This document shows positions 44,570 through 52,911 of a DNA stretch of 64,000 nt, one piece after another (within the stretch, counting starts at the first letter, position 1; each line of letters opens with the position of its first letter). The translations under genes and the position numbers were made by a program. This DNA is from JBGRQB01 sp041725875 (GTDB lineage Bacteria; Bacteroidota; Ignavibacteria; Ignavibacteriales; Melioribacteraceae), in the NCBI GenBank assembly GCA_041725875.1, contig JBGRQB010000005.1, positions 1 to 64,000 on the forward strand, read 5' to 3'. Below the pieces are notes generated by a model, which did no database searches, was not told the DNA's origin, and saw only the letters and a list, made by a program, of their open reading frames with translations.

Positions 44570-45958
44570 CTATATGTTTGATCTGATTTCTTCAATATCT
44601 TCAATAGTTTTAGGAACATCTTTACCTAACAATCGTTTGCCATCTTCGGTGATAAGAAAATCTTCTTCGGAACGACATCCGCCCCAGCCTTTATATTCTT
44701 CCACACGATCATAATTAATGAAATCGGCAAAACGATTTTCAGCTTTCCACATATCAATTAACTCGGGGATAAAATAAATCCCCGGTTCTATGGTAAAAAC
44801 AAATCCCGGTTTTAATTCTTTCCCCAATCTCAAAGATTTCAAACCGAAAAGTTGTGTTTCCTTTTTAATATTTTCATCATAACCAACATACTGTTCACCA
44901 AGATCTTCCATATCGTGAACGTCAAGTCCCATCATATGTCCGGTTCCGCACTGGAAGAAAAGTGCATGTGCTCCTTGTCTTACAGCCTCATCCAGATCAC
45001 CTTTCATCAATCCCAAATCTTTCATCCCTTCGGAAATCGTTCTGGCGGCAGTGAAATGAACATCCAGCATTTTATTGCCAGGACGCAACATTTCAACTGC
45101 CGCGTTATGAGCATTAAGAGCAATTTGGTAAATCTCTTTCTGCTTCATTGTGAACTTAGAGTTTATGGGGAAAGTATGCGATAAATCTCCTGCGTAATGT
45201 GTATCTGTTTCAGCACCTGCGTCAACTAAAAGCAGATCATTTTCACCAATTGTATTTCCGTGATAATGATTGTGAAGTGTTTGTCCGTTAATTGTACAAA
45301 TTATAGGGAATGAAAGTTGTCCCCCTGCGGCTACTGCAACTTCCTGTATTCTGGCAGCAACTTCAGATTCTTTCATTCCCGGTCTGGCCATTTTCATTGC
45401 GGCAATGTGCATATCCGCACTGATGGAGACAGCTTTATCAAGTTCAACAATTTCTTCGGCACTTTTAATTTCTCTCTGTGCAACAACAGCTTTTATAAAT
45501 TCTGCAGATTTGTTTTCTTCAATTTTTTCTATTGGCAAATCAAGCATCTGGTGAAGCTTAATTTTGTTTTCGTATCTATATGGAGGAAGGAAATGAATTT
45601 TTCTCTTTTTATTTTTTGCAAGATATTCATGAAGTGACGAATAAGACATTACTTCATTAATACCTGCTTTGCCTGCTCTATCTTTTAACGTAGGCTGGGT
45701 TCCCATCCAAACTATCATATCGATGGAAAGTTCATCTCCGAATAAAATTTCTTTATCTTCATCCAGATCAATTACAGCTCCCAGTGAAGGATAATCCATT
45801 CCCCAGAAATAGAGAAAGGTACTGTCCTGTCTGAAATGGTAAACATTATCAAAATAGTTCATCGGACTTTCTTCATTTCCCAAAAACAACAAAATTCCGG
45901 AGCCCAATGTCTCTTTTAATTTTTTTCTTCTTTCTTGATATACTTTTGCTTCAAACAT
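44570..45958 (-). CDS. pepP: M24-family Xaa-Pro aminopeptidase (aminopeptidase P), copy 2
   Basis: 462 residues. An AMP_N domain (1-140) with the typical FRQDSTFLYFWG segment and an M24B domain (about 170-440) with all five metal ligands: Asp in LLVDAGAE, Asp in GDLSHTF, His in GTGHMMGLDVHD, Glu in TIEPGIY and Glu in RSEEDFLI. It is cytoplasmic and removes N-terminal residues that precede proline. It differs clearly from the shorter M24 protein at 39508, so the locus holds two types. It is separated from hypD by a hairpin and probably starts a new transcript with the M64 gene. Confidence 0.94.
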   Translation of the reverse strand: MFEAKVYQERRKKLKETLGSGILLFLGNEESPMNYFDNVYHFRQDSTFLYFWGMDYPSLGAVIDLDEDKEILFGDELSIDMIVWMGTQPTLKDRAGKAGINEVMSYSSLHEYLAKNKKRKIHFLPPYRYENKIKLHQMLDLPIEKIEENKSAEFIKAVVAQREIKSAEEIVELDKAVSISADMHIAAMKMARPGMKESEVAARIQEVAVAAGGQLSFPIICTINGQTLHNHYHGNTIGENDLLLVDAGAETDTHYAGDLSHTFPINSKFTMKQKEIYQIALNAHNAAVEMLRPGNKMLDVHFTAARTISEGMKDLGLMKGDLDEAVRQGAHALFFQCGTGHMMGLDVHDMEDLGEQYVGYDENIKKETQLFGLKSLRLGKELKPGFVFTIEPGIYFIPELIDMWKAENRFADFINYDRVEEYKGWGGCRSEEDFLITEDGKRLLGKDVPKTIEDIEEIRSNI

Positions 45959-45989
45959 ATTTTCGCCTGATTATTTTTTAGGAAAATAA

Positions 45990-46010
45990 GTCACCCCGTA
46001 AAGAGGTGAC
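45990..46010 (-). terminator. Hairpin after hypD
   Basis: GTCACC / GGTGAC stem extended by further partial pairing, in the 75-base gap 45959-46033; followed on the - strand by a T-rich stretch (CTTATTTTCC). Confidence 0.55.
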
Positions 46011-46033
46011 CTGTGCTTCTCAACACACAAACA

Positions 46034-48394
46034 CTAGATGGACTGTTCGGTGCGTTCAATAATTTCGTTTTGAAGTCCTTCAACTAAATCCACAAAATAG
46101 TCGCTATACCCGGCAACACGTACAATTAGATCTTTGTAATTTTCCGGATTTAGTTTTGCTTTCTTCAAAGTTTCAACATCAATCACATTAAACTGAATGT
46201 GGTGTCCATCCATTCTGAAATATGTGCGAATTAAGTTAACTATTTTCTCAACATTCTCATCCGATTCGAAAACATCAGGTGTAAATTTCTGATTCAGTAA
46301 TGTTCCGCCGGTTCTGAGGTGATCTATTTTAGCAGCTGATTTTATAACTGCCGTAGGTCCGTTAACATCTGTTCCCTGTACAGGGGAAATTCCTTCAGAG
46401 ATTGGCTGACCCGCCAGTCTGCCGTCAGGAGTTGCCTGTAATACACTTCCGAAATAAACGTGTACTGTTGTAGGAAGAAGATTAATTCTGAAATATCCTC
46501 CTTTGGTGTTTGGTCTTCCGTCAACCAGTTCATAGAAGGATTCAAAAATATCTTTTGTAATATCATCGGCAAAGTCGTCATCGTTGCCATATTTAGGAGT
46601 ATCGTTAAGCATTAACTGACGCATAGATTCATCTTCTTCAAAGTTTGATTTGAGAAGGTCCATCATTCTTGCCATTGATAATTTATTTTGTTCAAACACA
46701 TTATACTTGATTGCAGAAAGTGAGTCTGTTAAAGTCCCGATTCCAACACCCTGCACATAAGAGGTATTGTATCTTGCTCCGCCCGCATTATAATCTTTTC
46801 CGTTTTTAATGCAGTCATCAATAAACACTGACATAAAAGTAGCCGGCAGATATTGCGCGTATAATCTTTCAATTACAATGTTGCCTTTTATTTTTACTTC
46901 AATGAAATAATCCAGCTGCTTTTTATATGCATCAAACAATTGTTCAAATGATTCAAAAGTTGCAGGATCACCGGTTTCAGGTCCGAGCTGCTTTTTAGTT
47001 CTCGGATCAAATCCGTTATTTAATGTAAGTTCAAAAACTTTTGTAAGATTAAAATAGCCTGTTAAAATGTAAGCTTCTTTTCCAAAAGCTCCTGTTTCAA
47101 CACAACCGCTTGCTCCACCGTCACGCGCATCTTCAATCGATTTTCCGTGTCGAATCATCTCCTGAATCAGTGCATCTGTATTAAATAATGAAGGCTGACC
47201 AAATCCGGTTTTAATAATTTTCAGCGCACGTTTTACAAGTCTGTCAGGATTTTTCTTACTTATCTGCACCATAGAGCTCGGCTGAAGCAGTCTCATCTCT
47301 TCAATTACATCTAAGATCAGATAAGTCATTTCATTTGTAGCGTCGTGACCTTCACGGGTAACTCCGCCAACATTTATCAGACAAAAATCTGTATAAGTAT
47401 TACTTTCCTGAGCTGTTACCCCAACTTTAGGAGGTGCAGGCTGATTATTAAACTTAGGCCATAAAGCCATCAGTAATTCTTTAGCTTTCTCTTTGGTAAG
47501 AGTTCCCTCTTCCAGACCTTTTTTATAAAACGGCATTAAATGCTGATCGAGTCTGCCCGGATTAAAAGAATCCCAAGTGTTTAATTCTGTTGTAACACCA
47601 AGATGAACAAACCAGTAATATTGTAAAGCTTCGTGGAAACTTTCCGGTGCGTGAGCAGGAACTCTGGCACAAACTTTTGCCATTTCAAGCAATTCGGCTT
47701 TACGTGTTTCGTTTGTTTCTTCTTCTGCAAGTTTTTTTAATCTTTCAGAATATCTTTCAGCATAAAGGATAAGCGCATCGCAACTTATCTCCATTGCTCT
47801 GAGCTGTTCTCTTTTCTGAAATGCTTCTGCATCGGAATTAAAATCAAGATTGTTTATTGCTTCTTCAATTTCATTTTTGAAATCGAGCATTCCTTTTTTG
47901 AAAATCTTTTCATCTGCAACAGTATGCCCCGGAGCTCTCTGCTCCATAAATTCAGTGAATACTCCTGCTGCATAAGCATCTTTCCATTCCTGGTCAACCT
48001 CTTCCATAATTCTGTCGCGAATCGATTTTCCTTCCCAGAAAGGTTTTACATCTTCAACCAGAAATTTTCTTGTTTCGTCATCAGACTTAAAAGTAACTTT
48101 TGGTCTGTTGTGTAAAATTTCCAGATCTTGTAAAGTATGTGTACAGATTTCAGGATATGTCGGAGTGGCCTTTGGTTCGTGGCCTTTTTCTCCGACAATC
48201 AATTCGTCATCAAGAACCGGTAGAGATTTGTTTTGCATTATATATTTAAAATTTAGCGCGCGTGCAACCGGAATTGAGTGTTTGTAAGGTTCACCGCTTT
48301 TATAAAACTCGGTTACTAATCTGGCTCTTTCATCCGATATTGTCGGTTCAGCTTCAAGAGTCAGTTTGCGCAATTTTTCTATTCTTTCATTCAT
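46034..48394 (-). CDS. hypD: trans-4-hydroxy-L-proline dehydratase, glycyl radical enzyme
   Basis: 786 residues, the length of HypD. The thiyl Cys is in SGCVETGA near 428, with the Glu two residues on; the glycyl radical site is RVAGYSD near 762. Wording over the whole length agrees with clostridial HypD as I recall it (for example EFMEQRAPGHTV, WVKFNNQPAPPK-like, MDGHHIQFNV). The enzyme dehydrates trans-4-hydroxy-L-proline to pyrroline-5-carboxylate, which ProC reduces to proline; no proC is in the window. AGGAGG precedes the ATG. It is one base after hypE, its activase gene. Glycyl radical enzymes are destroyed by oxygen, so it works anaerobically. Confidence 0.94.
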   Translation of the reverse strand: MNERIEKLRKLTLEAEPTISDERARLVTEFYKSGEPYKHSIPVARALNFKYIMQNKSLPVLDDELIVGEKGHEPKATPTYPEICTHTLQDLEILHNRPKVTFKSDDETRKFLVEDVKPFWEGKSIRDRIMEEVDQEWKDAYAAGVFTEFMEQRAPGHTVADEKIFKKGMLDFKNEIEEAINNLDFNSDAEAFQKREQLRAMEISCDALILYAERYSERLKKLAEEETNETRKAELLEMAKVCARVPAHAPESFHEALQYYWFVHLGVTTELNTWDSFNPGRLDQHLMPFYKKGLEEGTLTKEKAKELLMALWPKFNNQPAPPKVGVTAQESNTYTDFCLINVGGVTREGHDATNEMTYLILDVIEEMRLLQPSSMVQISKKNPDRLVKRALKIIKTGFGQPSLFNTDALIQEMIRHGKSIEDARDGGASGCVETGAFGKEAYILTGYFNLTKVFELTLNNGFDPRTKKQLGPETGDPATFESFEQLFDAYKKQLDYFIEVKIKGNIVIERLYAQYLPATFMSVFIDDCIKNGKDYNAGGARYNTSYVQGVGIGTLTDSLSAIKYNVFEQNKLSMARMMDLLKSNFEEDESMRQLMLNDTPKYGNDDDFADDITKDIFESFYELVDGRPNTKGGYFRINLLPTTVHVYFGSVLQATPDGRLAGQPISEGISPVQGTDVNGPTAVIKSAAKIDHLRTGGTLLNQKFTPDVFESDENVEKIVNLIRTYFRMDGHHIQFNVIDVETLKKAKLNPENYKDLIVRVAGYSDYFVDLVEGLQNEIIERTEQSI

Positions 48395-48395
48395 T

Positions 48396-49199
48396 TTATC
48401 CTCCTATTTTCACTGCAAAGCCGGCTTCTTCAATATCTGCTTTTAATTTATTCAGATATTCGCTGCTCTGCTTTTTGAGGTTTGCTAATTTATTTTTCTG
48501 ATTCATTTTTCTGTATTTACTTTCGTAGATGGTGTTGAACGGAAGGATATCAACTCCCGTGATATTAGGCAGTTCTTTTACCAATCCAACTATTGCACCT
48601 ACATTTCCGGGTGTATCTGTAATTTCCGGAATCAACGGAATTCTCACTCTTACTTTTGATCCCTGCTTTGTCAGCTTTTCCAGATTATCTAATATCTGTT
48701 CATTTTTCACACCTGTGTATTTGAGGTGTTGAGCAGAATCAAATATTTTCAGATCGTATAAAAAGAGATTGGTAAATTCAGATACCTTTTCAAAATCCTG
48801 CCATCTTGCCATTCCAGATGTATCCACAACCGTATGGATGTCATACTCTCTGCATCTTTTCAGCAGGTCGAGTAAAAACTCAGGCTGCATCATCGGCTCG
48901 CCACCCGAAAATGTAACACCGCCGCCTGAATCATCATAAAAGAGCAGGTCTTTTTTTATCTCTTCAAAAATTTCATCTGAGCTTATTTCTCTGCCAAATA
49001 CTTCTTTTGTTTCAGAGTATGAAAGGTTAAGTGCTTTTTTTCTGTTGATAATTGTGATGGTTTCACATTCAGGTTTGATACTTTCGGGGTTGTGACACCA
49101 GATACATTTTAGCGGACAACCTTTTAAAAAGATTGTTGTCCTTATTCCTGGTCCGTCGTGAATTGCATATTTCTTTATGTCAAATACTATTCCTTTCAT
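48396..49199 (-). CDS. hypE: Radical-SAM activating enzyme for HypD
   Basis: 267 residues from the ATG at 49199 (AAGAG upstream; family proteins begin MKGIVFDI), or 271 from an ATG at 49211 that lacks a ribosome site. The radical SAM motif is C-x3-C-x2-C in KGCPLKCIWCHN, and the SAM-binding GGEP is in TFSGGEPMMQ. It would install the glycyl radical on HypD. Many activases of this group carry an inserted ferredoxin-like domain with extra Cys clusters after CHNPES; here that stretch has only one further Cys, so the insert appears to be absent, as in the pyruvate formate-lyase activase. Confidence 0.92.
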   Translation of the reverse strand: MKGIVFDIKKYAIHDGPGIRTTIFLKGCPLKCIWCHNPESIKPECETITIINRKKALNLSYSETKEVFGREISSDEIFEEIKKDLLFYDDSGGGVTFSGGEPMMQPEFLLDLLKRCREYDIHTVVDTSGMARWQDFEKVSEFTNLFLYDLKIFDSAQHLKYTGVKNEQILDNLEKLTKQGSKVRVRIPLIPEITDTPGNVGAIVGLVKELPNITGVDILPFNTIYESKYRKMNQKNKLANLKKQSSEYLNKLKADIEEAGFAVKIGG

Positions 49200-49328
49200 C
49201 CTGCTCTTCATTAATTACTATTATTATATTCAAGTTATATACCAGATAAGCAAATAATTTGAGATAATTGATTTTAAGTCTGTTTTGCAGGTTTTAATGA
49301 TGTTAAACTATTTGGAGTTAAAATATTT

Positions 49329-49465
49329 AAACGTCGTTTTTGTCATTTAAAACTCACTATTTCATTCCATTAATTTTAAATGATTTCTAATAGACTGATA
49401 ACATTGATTATAATACAAGTGTTATTTTTGACACTTGAAAAATTCAAGAAACGACATTTTTGTCG
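49329..49465. promoter_or_regulatory. Three dyads with a TTTTTG core in the hypE / TPR-kinase intergenic region
   Basis: The 359-base gap 49200-49558 holds no gene. It contains AACGTCGTTTTTGTCATTT (49330-49348), CAAGTGT-TATTTTTG-ACACTTG (49416-49437, seven perfect pairs) and CGACA-TTTT-TGTCG (49452-49465, five perfect pairs). All have a T-rich core ending in TTTTTG flanked by inverted arms. The region drives two divergent units, hypE-hypD and the TPR-LytS/LytTR pair, so shared control is likely. Confidence 0.5.
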
Positions 49466-49558
49466 CACAACTTAAGCTATCATATACATACAGATATTAA
49501 AAATTTGTAGCTATTTTTTCCTTCATTTATTATTTTCCTTTTTCAACTTGGGAGAAAT

Positions 49559-51469
49559 ATGCGCGTTTTCACACTTTTCTGTATTTTATTCGTTTCTTCG
49601 CTCTTTGCGCAGGACAGGGTTGCAGATTCGCTAAAAACAATACTTGATAACAAAATTGCAGAAAATACCGACAGTCTCGGTATTTCCAGAGCCTATTTTA
49701 AACTGGGAAGATATCTCTCCTATTCAGATATTAAGAAGAGTTCGGAATATCTTGAAAAAGCTCTGGCAATTGCTGAAAGACTCGGAAACAAAAAAGCTGC
49801 CGCACTTATCTCTAATGTTCTGGCAGCAAATCTCTCAGATGAATCACGTTTTAACGATGCAATAAACCTTTACGAAAAATGTAAAAAACTCTTTTTAGAA
49901 CTGGGCGATAAAAGCAGAGCCGCAGATATGGTAACCAATATTGCCTCTTCTTATATCGATTTGGGAGATTATCAATCTGCTCTTACAAAACAATTTGATG
50001 CGCTTCAGTTAAAGATTTCTTCCGGAGATTCTTCCCGTATTGCAAGTTATTATTCTTCAGTTGCCATTATTTACAATTTACTCGGCAACCCGGAGAAGCA
50101 CGAAGAATATATTTTAAAGGCTGAAAAACTGATTCAGAATCCTTCCTATACTTCCTTCTATATTACAATGGAAGTTTATAACCAGCTTGGAAAAATTTAT
50201 GAAGAAAAGGGAAATTATAATCAGGCTCTCGCAACTTACGATAAAATTTTCAGCGCATCTAAAACAAAAAATTATTTAACCGGAATGACAACCGCTCTTA
50301 CCAACAAATCTGAAGTTTTGAAAAAAACAGGAAAGATTAATGAAGCAATTAAAAATCTGAAAAAAGCTTATTCAATTCAGATAAAGACCGGTAAAAATTA
50401 TAATATCCACACAAAAGAGAACCGACTGGCAGAGTTGTATCTGGAACAGAAAAATTACAAAGAGGCAAAAAGATATTCATCAAAAGCATTAAGCTTTTTT
50501 GAAAAAAGCGGTTATCCAGAAGAGCTGCAAAGGACTTACTTCAACATCTACAAAACAGAAAAAGCTCTTGGAAAAGATAAACAAGCGCTCTCTTTTTTGG
50601 AAAGATATGAAATATTAAAAGATTCGCTTCGCTCCTCCGATGTTCATAACAAAATTTTAGAAATGGATTCAAAGTATCAGCTTTCAGAAAAAAATAAAAA
50701 GATTGAGCTTTTGGATAAAGACAAAAAAATACAAGAAGCACAGATAGCACGGCAAAATATAATAATTGCAAGTTTTGTAATTTTTATAATTCTTATTTCC
50801 ATTTTGATCTATTATCTATATAAAAGAAAACAGGAAAAGCTGGTTCACGAAAAGATTGATTCTCAACTGAAAATGCTGCGTGCTCAGTTAAATCCACATT
50901 TTATTTTTAACTCGTTAAATGCTATACAAAATTTTATCCTTACAAATAATCCTGTTAAAGGTGCAGATTATCTTGCAGATTTTTCCCGCTTAATGAGATT
51001 AATTCTCGACAGTTCACGGGAAGAAACAATTAATCTGGCAGATGAAATTGAGTTAATCGACAGCTACCTTGCTTTACAAAAACTCAGGTTCAAAAATTCG
51101 TTTGAATATAAAATTAACAATCAGTTTGAATCTGATATAAAAATTCCGCCAATGTTAACACAGCCATTTATTGAAAACGCAGTTGAACATGGCATTAGTA
51201 AATACAAAAATTTTGAAGGTGTAATTGATATCAACATTTTCCAAAATGAAAACAAACTGCAACTGGAAATAAATGATAATGGCCCCGGAATTAACTCCGG
51301 TTCCGGGAACCAAATTGTTTCTCATAAATCTCACGCAATAGAAATTACAAGAGAAAGAATAAACGAATTAAATAAACAATCTAAAAACTATGTCAATTTT
51401 GAGGTGATCGATTTATCAACTCAAAATAGTAACGGAACCAAAGTATTATTTAAAATAAACCTGAATTAA
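49559..51469 (+). CDS. TPR-containing LytS-type membrane histidine kinase
   Basis: 636 residues: a signal peptide (cleavage near LFAQ), TPR repeats (about 40-350), a short coiled coil, a membrane helix near 398-420 (NIIIASFVIFIILISILIYY), then a His_kinase (LytS/YehU) domain with the H-box RAQLNPHFIFNSLNAIQ near 442 and an ATPase region with PFIENAVEHGI and DNGPGI. The TPR sensor is outside the membrane. It is three bases upstream of a LytTR regulator gene and divergent from hypE-hypD. Confidence 0.93.
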   Translation: MRVFTLFCILFVSSLFAQDRVADSLKTILDNKIAENTDSLGISRAYFKLGRYLSYSDIKKSSEYLEKALAIAERLGNKKAAALISNVLAANLSDESRFNDAINLYEKCKKLFLELGDKSRAADMVTNIASSYIDLGDYQSALTKQFDALQLKISSGDSSRIASYYSSVAIIYNLLGNPEKHEEYILKAEKLIQNPSYTSFYITMEVYNQLGKIYEEKGNYNQALATYDKIFSASKTKNYLTGMTTALTNKSEVLKKTGKINEAIKNLKKAYSIQIKTGKNYNIHTKENRLAELYLEQKNYKEAKRYSSKALSFFEKSGYPEELQRTYFNIYKTEKALGKDKQALSFLERYEILKDSLRSSDVHNKILEMDSKYQLSEKNKKIELLDKDKKIQEAQIARQNIIIASFVIFIILISILIYYLYKRKQEKLVHEKIDSQLKMLRAQLNPHFIFNSLNAIQNFILTNNPVKGADYLADFSRLMRLILDSSREETINLADEIELIDSYLALQKLRFKNSFEYKINNQFESDIKIPPMLTQPFIENAVEHGISKYKNFEGVIDINIFQNENKLQLEINDNGPGINSGSGNQIVSHKSHAIEITRERINELNKQSKNYVNFEVIDLSTQNSNGTKVLFKINLN

Positions 51470-51472
51470 ACT

Positions 51473-52222
51473 ATGATTAAAGCTATAATTATTGATGATG
51501 AAATTTCGGCACGTGATAATATTAAAACAATTCTTTTATCCTGCCACAAAAATGTAAAAGTTGTTGGTGAAGCCGAAACAGTTGAAGAATCTGTAAAAAT
51601 AATAAACTCTGAAAAACCTGATCTTATTTTTCTTGATGTTGAACTTACTGACGGAACAGGTTTTGATATTCTGAAAAAAATAAAAGAGAAAAGCTTTAAG
51701 ATAATTTTTACAACCGCACATCAAAATTATGCTATAGATGCAATAAAATTTGGCGCATTTGATTTTATGCTGAAGCCATATAAAACAAGTGAGTTGATTG
51801 ATTCGGTTAACAAACTCATTAATGAACATATCGATCAATATTACTCACTTAAATTTGAAGCAATGTTTTCCAACATAAATAATTCTCATCCCGAGTTAAA
51901 AAAGATTGCACTTAAAACCGCAGAAAAAATTCATCTTGTAAATATTAAAGATATACTTCACTGCGGCTCGGAAAATAACTATACCCATTTTCTTCTTAAT
52001 GACGGAAAGAAAATACTTGTATCAAAACCGATTAAAAAGTTTGACGAAATGCTTACAGAGCACTCCTTTATGCGAGTTCATCAATCGCACCTGGTTAATC
52101 TTAATTATATTCAGCATTATGATAAACAAGATGGTGGAATGCTGGTTATGACAAACAACGATCGAATTCCTGTTTCGGGTCAGCAAAAACCATATTTGTT
52201 AAAGTATTTTGATTCATTATAG
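51473..52222 (+). CDS. LytTR-family response regulator
   Basis: 249 residues: a receiver (1-120; acidic pair DDE, Asp in FLDVELTDG, Lys in LKPY) and a LytTR DNA-binding domain (about 145-245) with CGSENNYTHF and FMRVHQSHLVN. It is the partner of the TPR-LytS kinase gene that ends three bases upstream. Candidate targets are the dyads at 49329-49465, hence its own operon and hypE-hypD, and the small barrel gene that follows. Confidence 0.93.
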   Translation: MIKAIIIDDEISARDNIKTILLSCHKNVKVVGEAETVEESVKIINSEKPDLIFLDVELTDGTGFDILKKIKEKSFKIIFTTAHQNYAIDAIKFGAFDFMLKPYKTSELIDSVNKLINEHIDQYYSLKFEAMFSNINNSHPELKKIALKTAEKIHLVNIKDILHCGSENNYTHFLLNDGKKILVSKPIKKFDEMLTEHSFMRVHQSHLVNLNYIQHYDKQDGGMLVMTNNDRIPVSGQQKPYLLKYFDSL

Positions 52223-52371
52223 AATTGTCGCCAAAACCGGGACATCAAATTCTCACTCATAGTATATGAATTCTATTTCAGATTTATCAAATTCTAAAAC
52301 ACTCTGATTTTGATTTTCCTCGAAAGTAATTTTGGGTTGAAGCTAAAACCAATAAAAACCGAGGAACAAAA

Positions 52372-52878
52372 ATGAAAAAAATATTACTATTACTTACTCT
52401 CCTGTTTATCACATCTGTTTCAGCACAATCATTTAAAGCAGGTGTAGGAACCGCTTACGCAACCGACATCAGTACAATTGGTATCACTGCAAATGCACTT
52501 ATGGAAATTGACAAAACCTGGGAAGCTGACGGATCTTTTACTCTTTTCTTTGAAAAAGATCTTGTAAGCTGGAAAGTTCTTAACGCAAATATTCATTACA
52601 TCCTTTCAAACAAATCAGATATGAAATGGTATCTGCTTGGTGGTCTTAATATGACTTTTTACTCAGTTGATTTCCCTGAAATAGAAATTGATAACCCCTG
52701 GGGTGATGATGATTTTTCTGTAGGCGGTGAATCAAGCGGTTCAAATTTTGGGTTTAATTTAGGTATTGGTGGCAGAAAAGCTCTTAGTGAATCCCTTGAG
52801 TTGTTTGGACAGTCACACTATACAATCAGCGATGGAAGTTATTTAACTCTAAACGTAGGCGTTTTATTTAAATTCTAA
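52372..52878 (+). CDS. Small outer-membrane beta-barrel protein
   Basis: 168 residues. It has a signal peptide (cleavage near VSAQ) and then about eight amphipathic strands of the OmpX/OmpW-like kind, with a terminal Phe (LFKF), the usual barrel-assembly signal. The loop near 105-125 is rich in Asp, Gly and Ser. No family is named with confidence. It follows the LytTR regulator by 149 bases, with a TAATTTTG box at 52327-52334 that could be its own promoter. A clear terminator follows. Confidence 0.78.
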   Translation: MKKILLLLTLLFITSVSAQSFKAGVGTAYATDISTIGITANALMEIDKTWEADGSFTLFFEKDLVSWKVLNANIHYILSNKSDMKWYLLGGLNMTFYSVDFPEIEIDNPWGDDDFSVGGESSGSNFGFNLGIGGRKALSESLELFGQSHYTISDGSYLTLNVGVLFKF

Positions 52879-52883
52879 TTCGC

Positions 52884-52911
52884 AAAGGAGGGCATAACGC
52901 CCCTCCTTTTT
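52884..52911. terminator. Bidirectional terminator between barrel gene and ilvA
   Basis: AAAGGAGGGC / GCCCCTCCTTT with one bulged base and a short loop, ending in six T on the + strand; A residues on the left give a T-run on the - strand too. It touches the ilvA stop codon. Confidence 0.8.
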
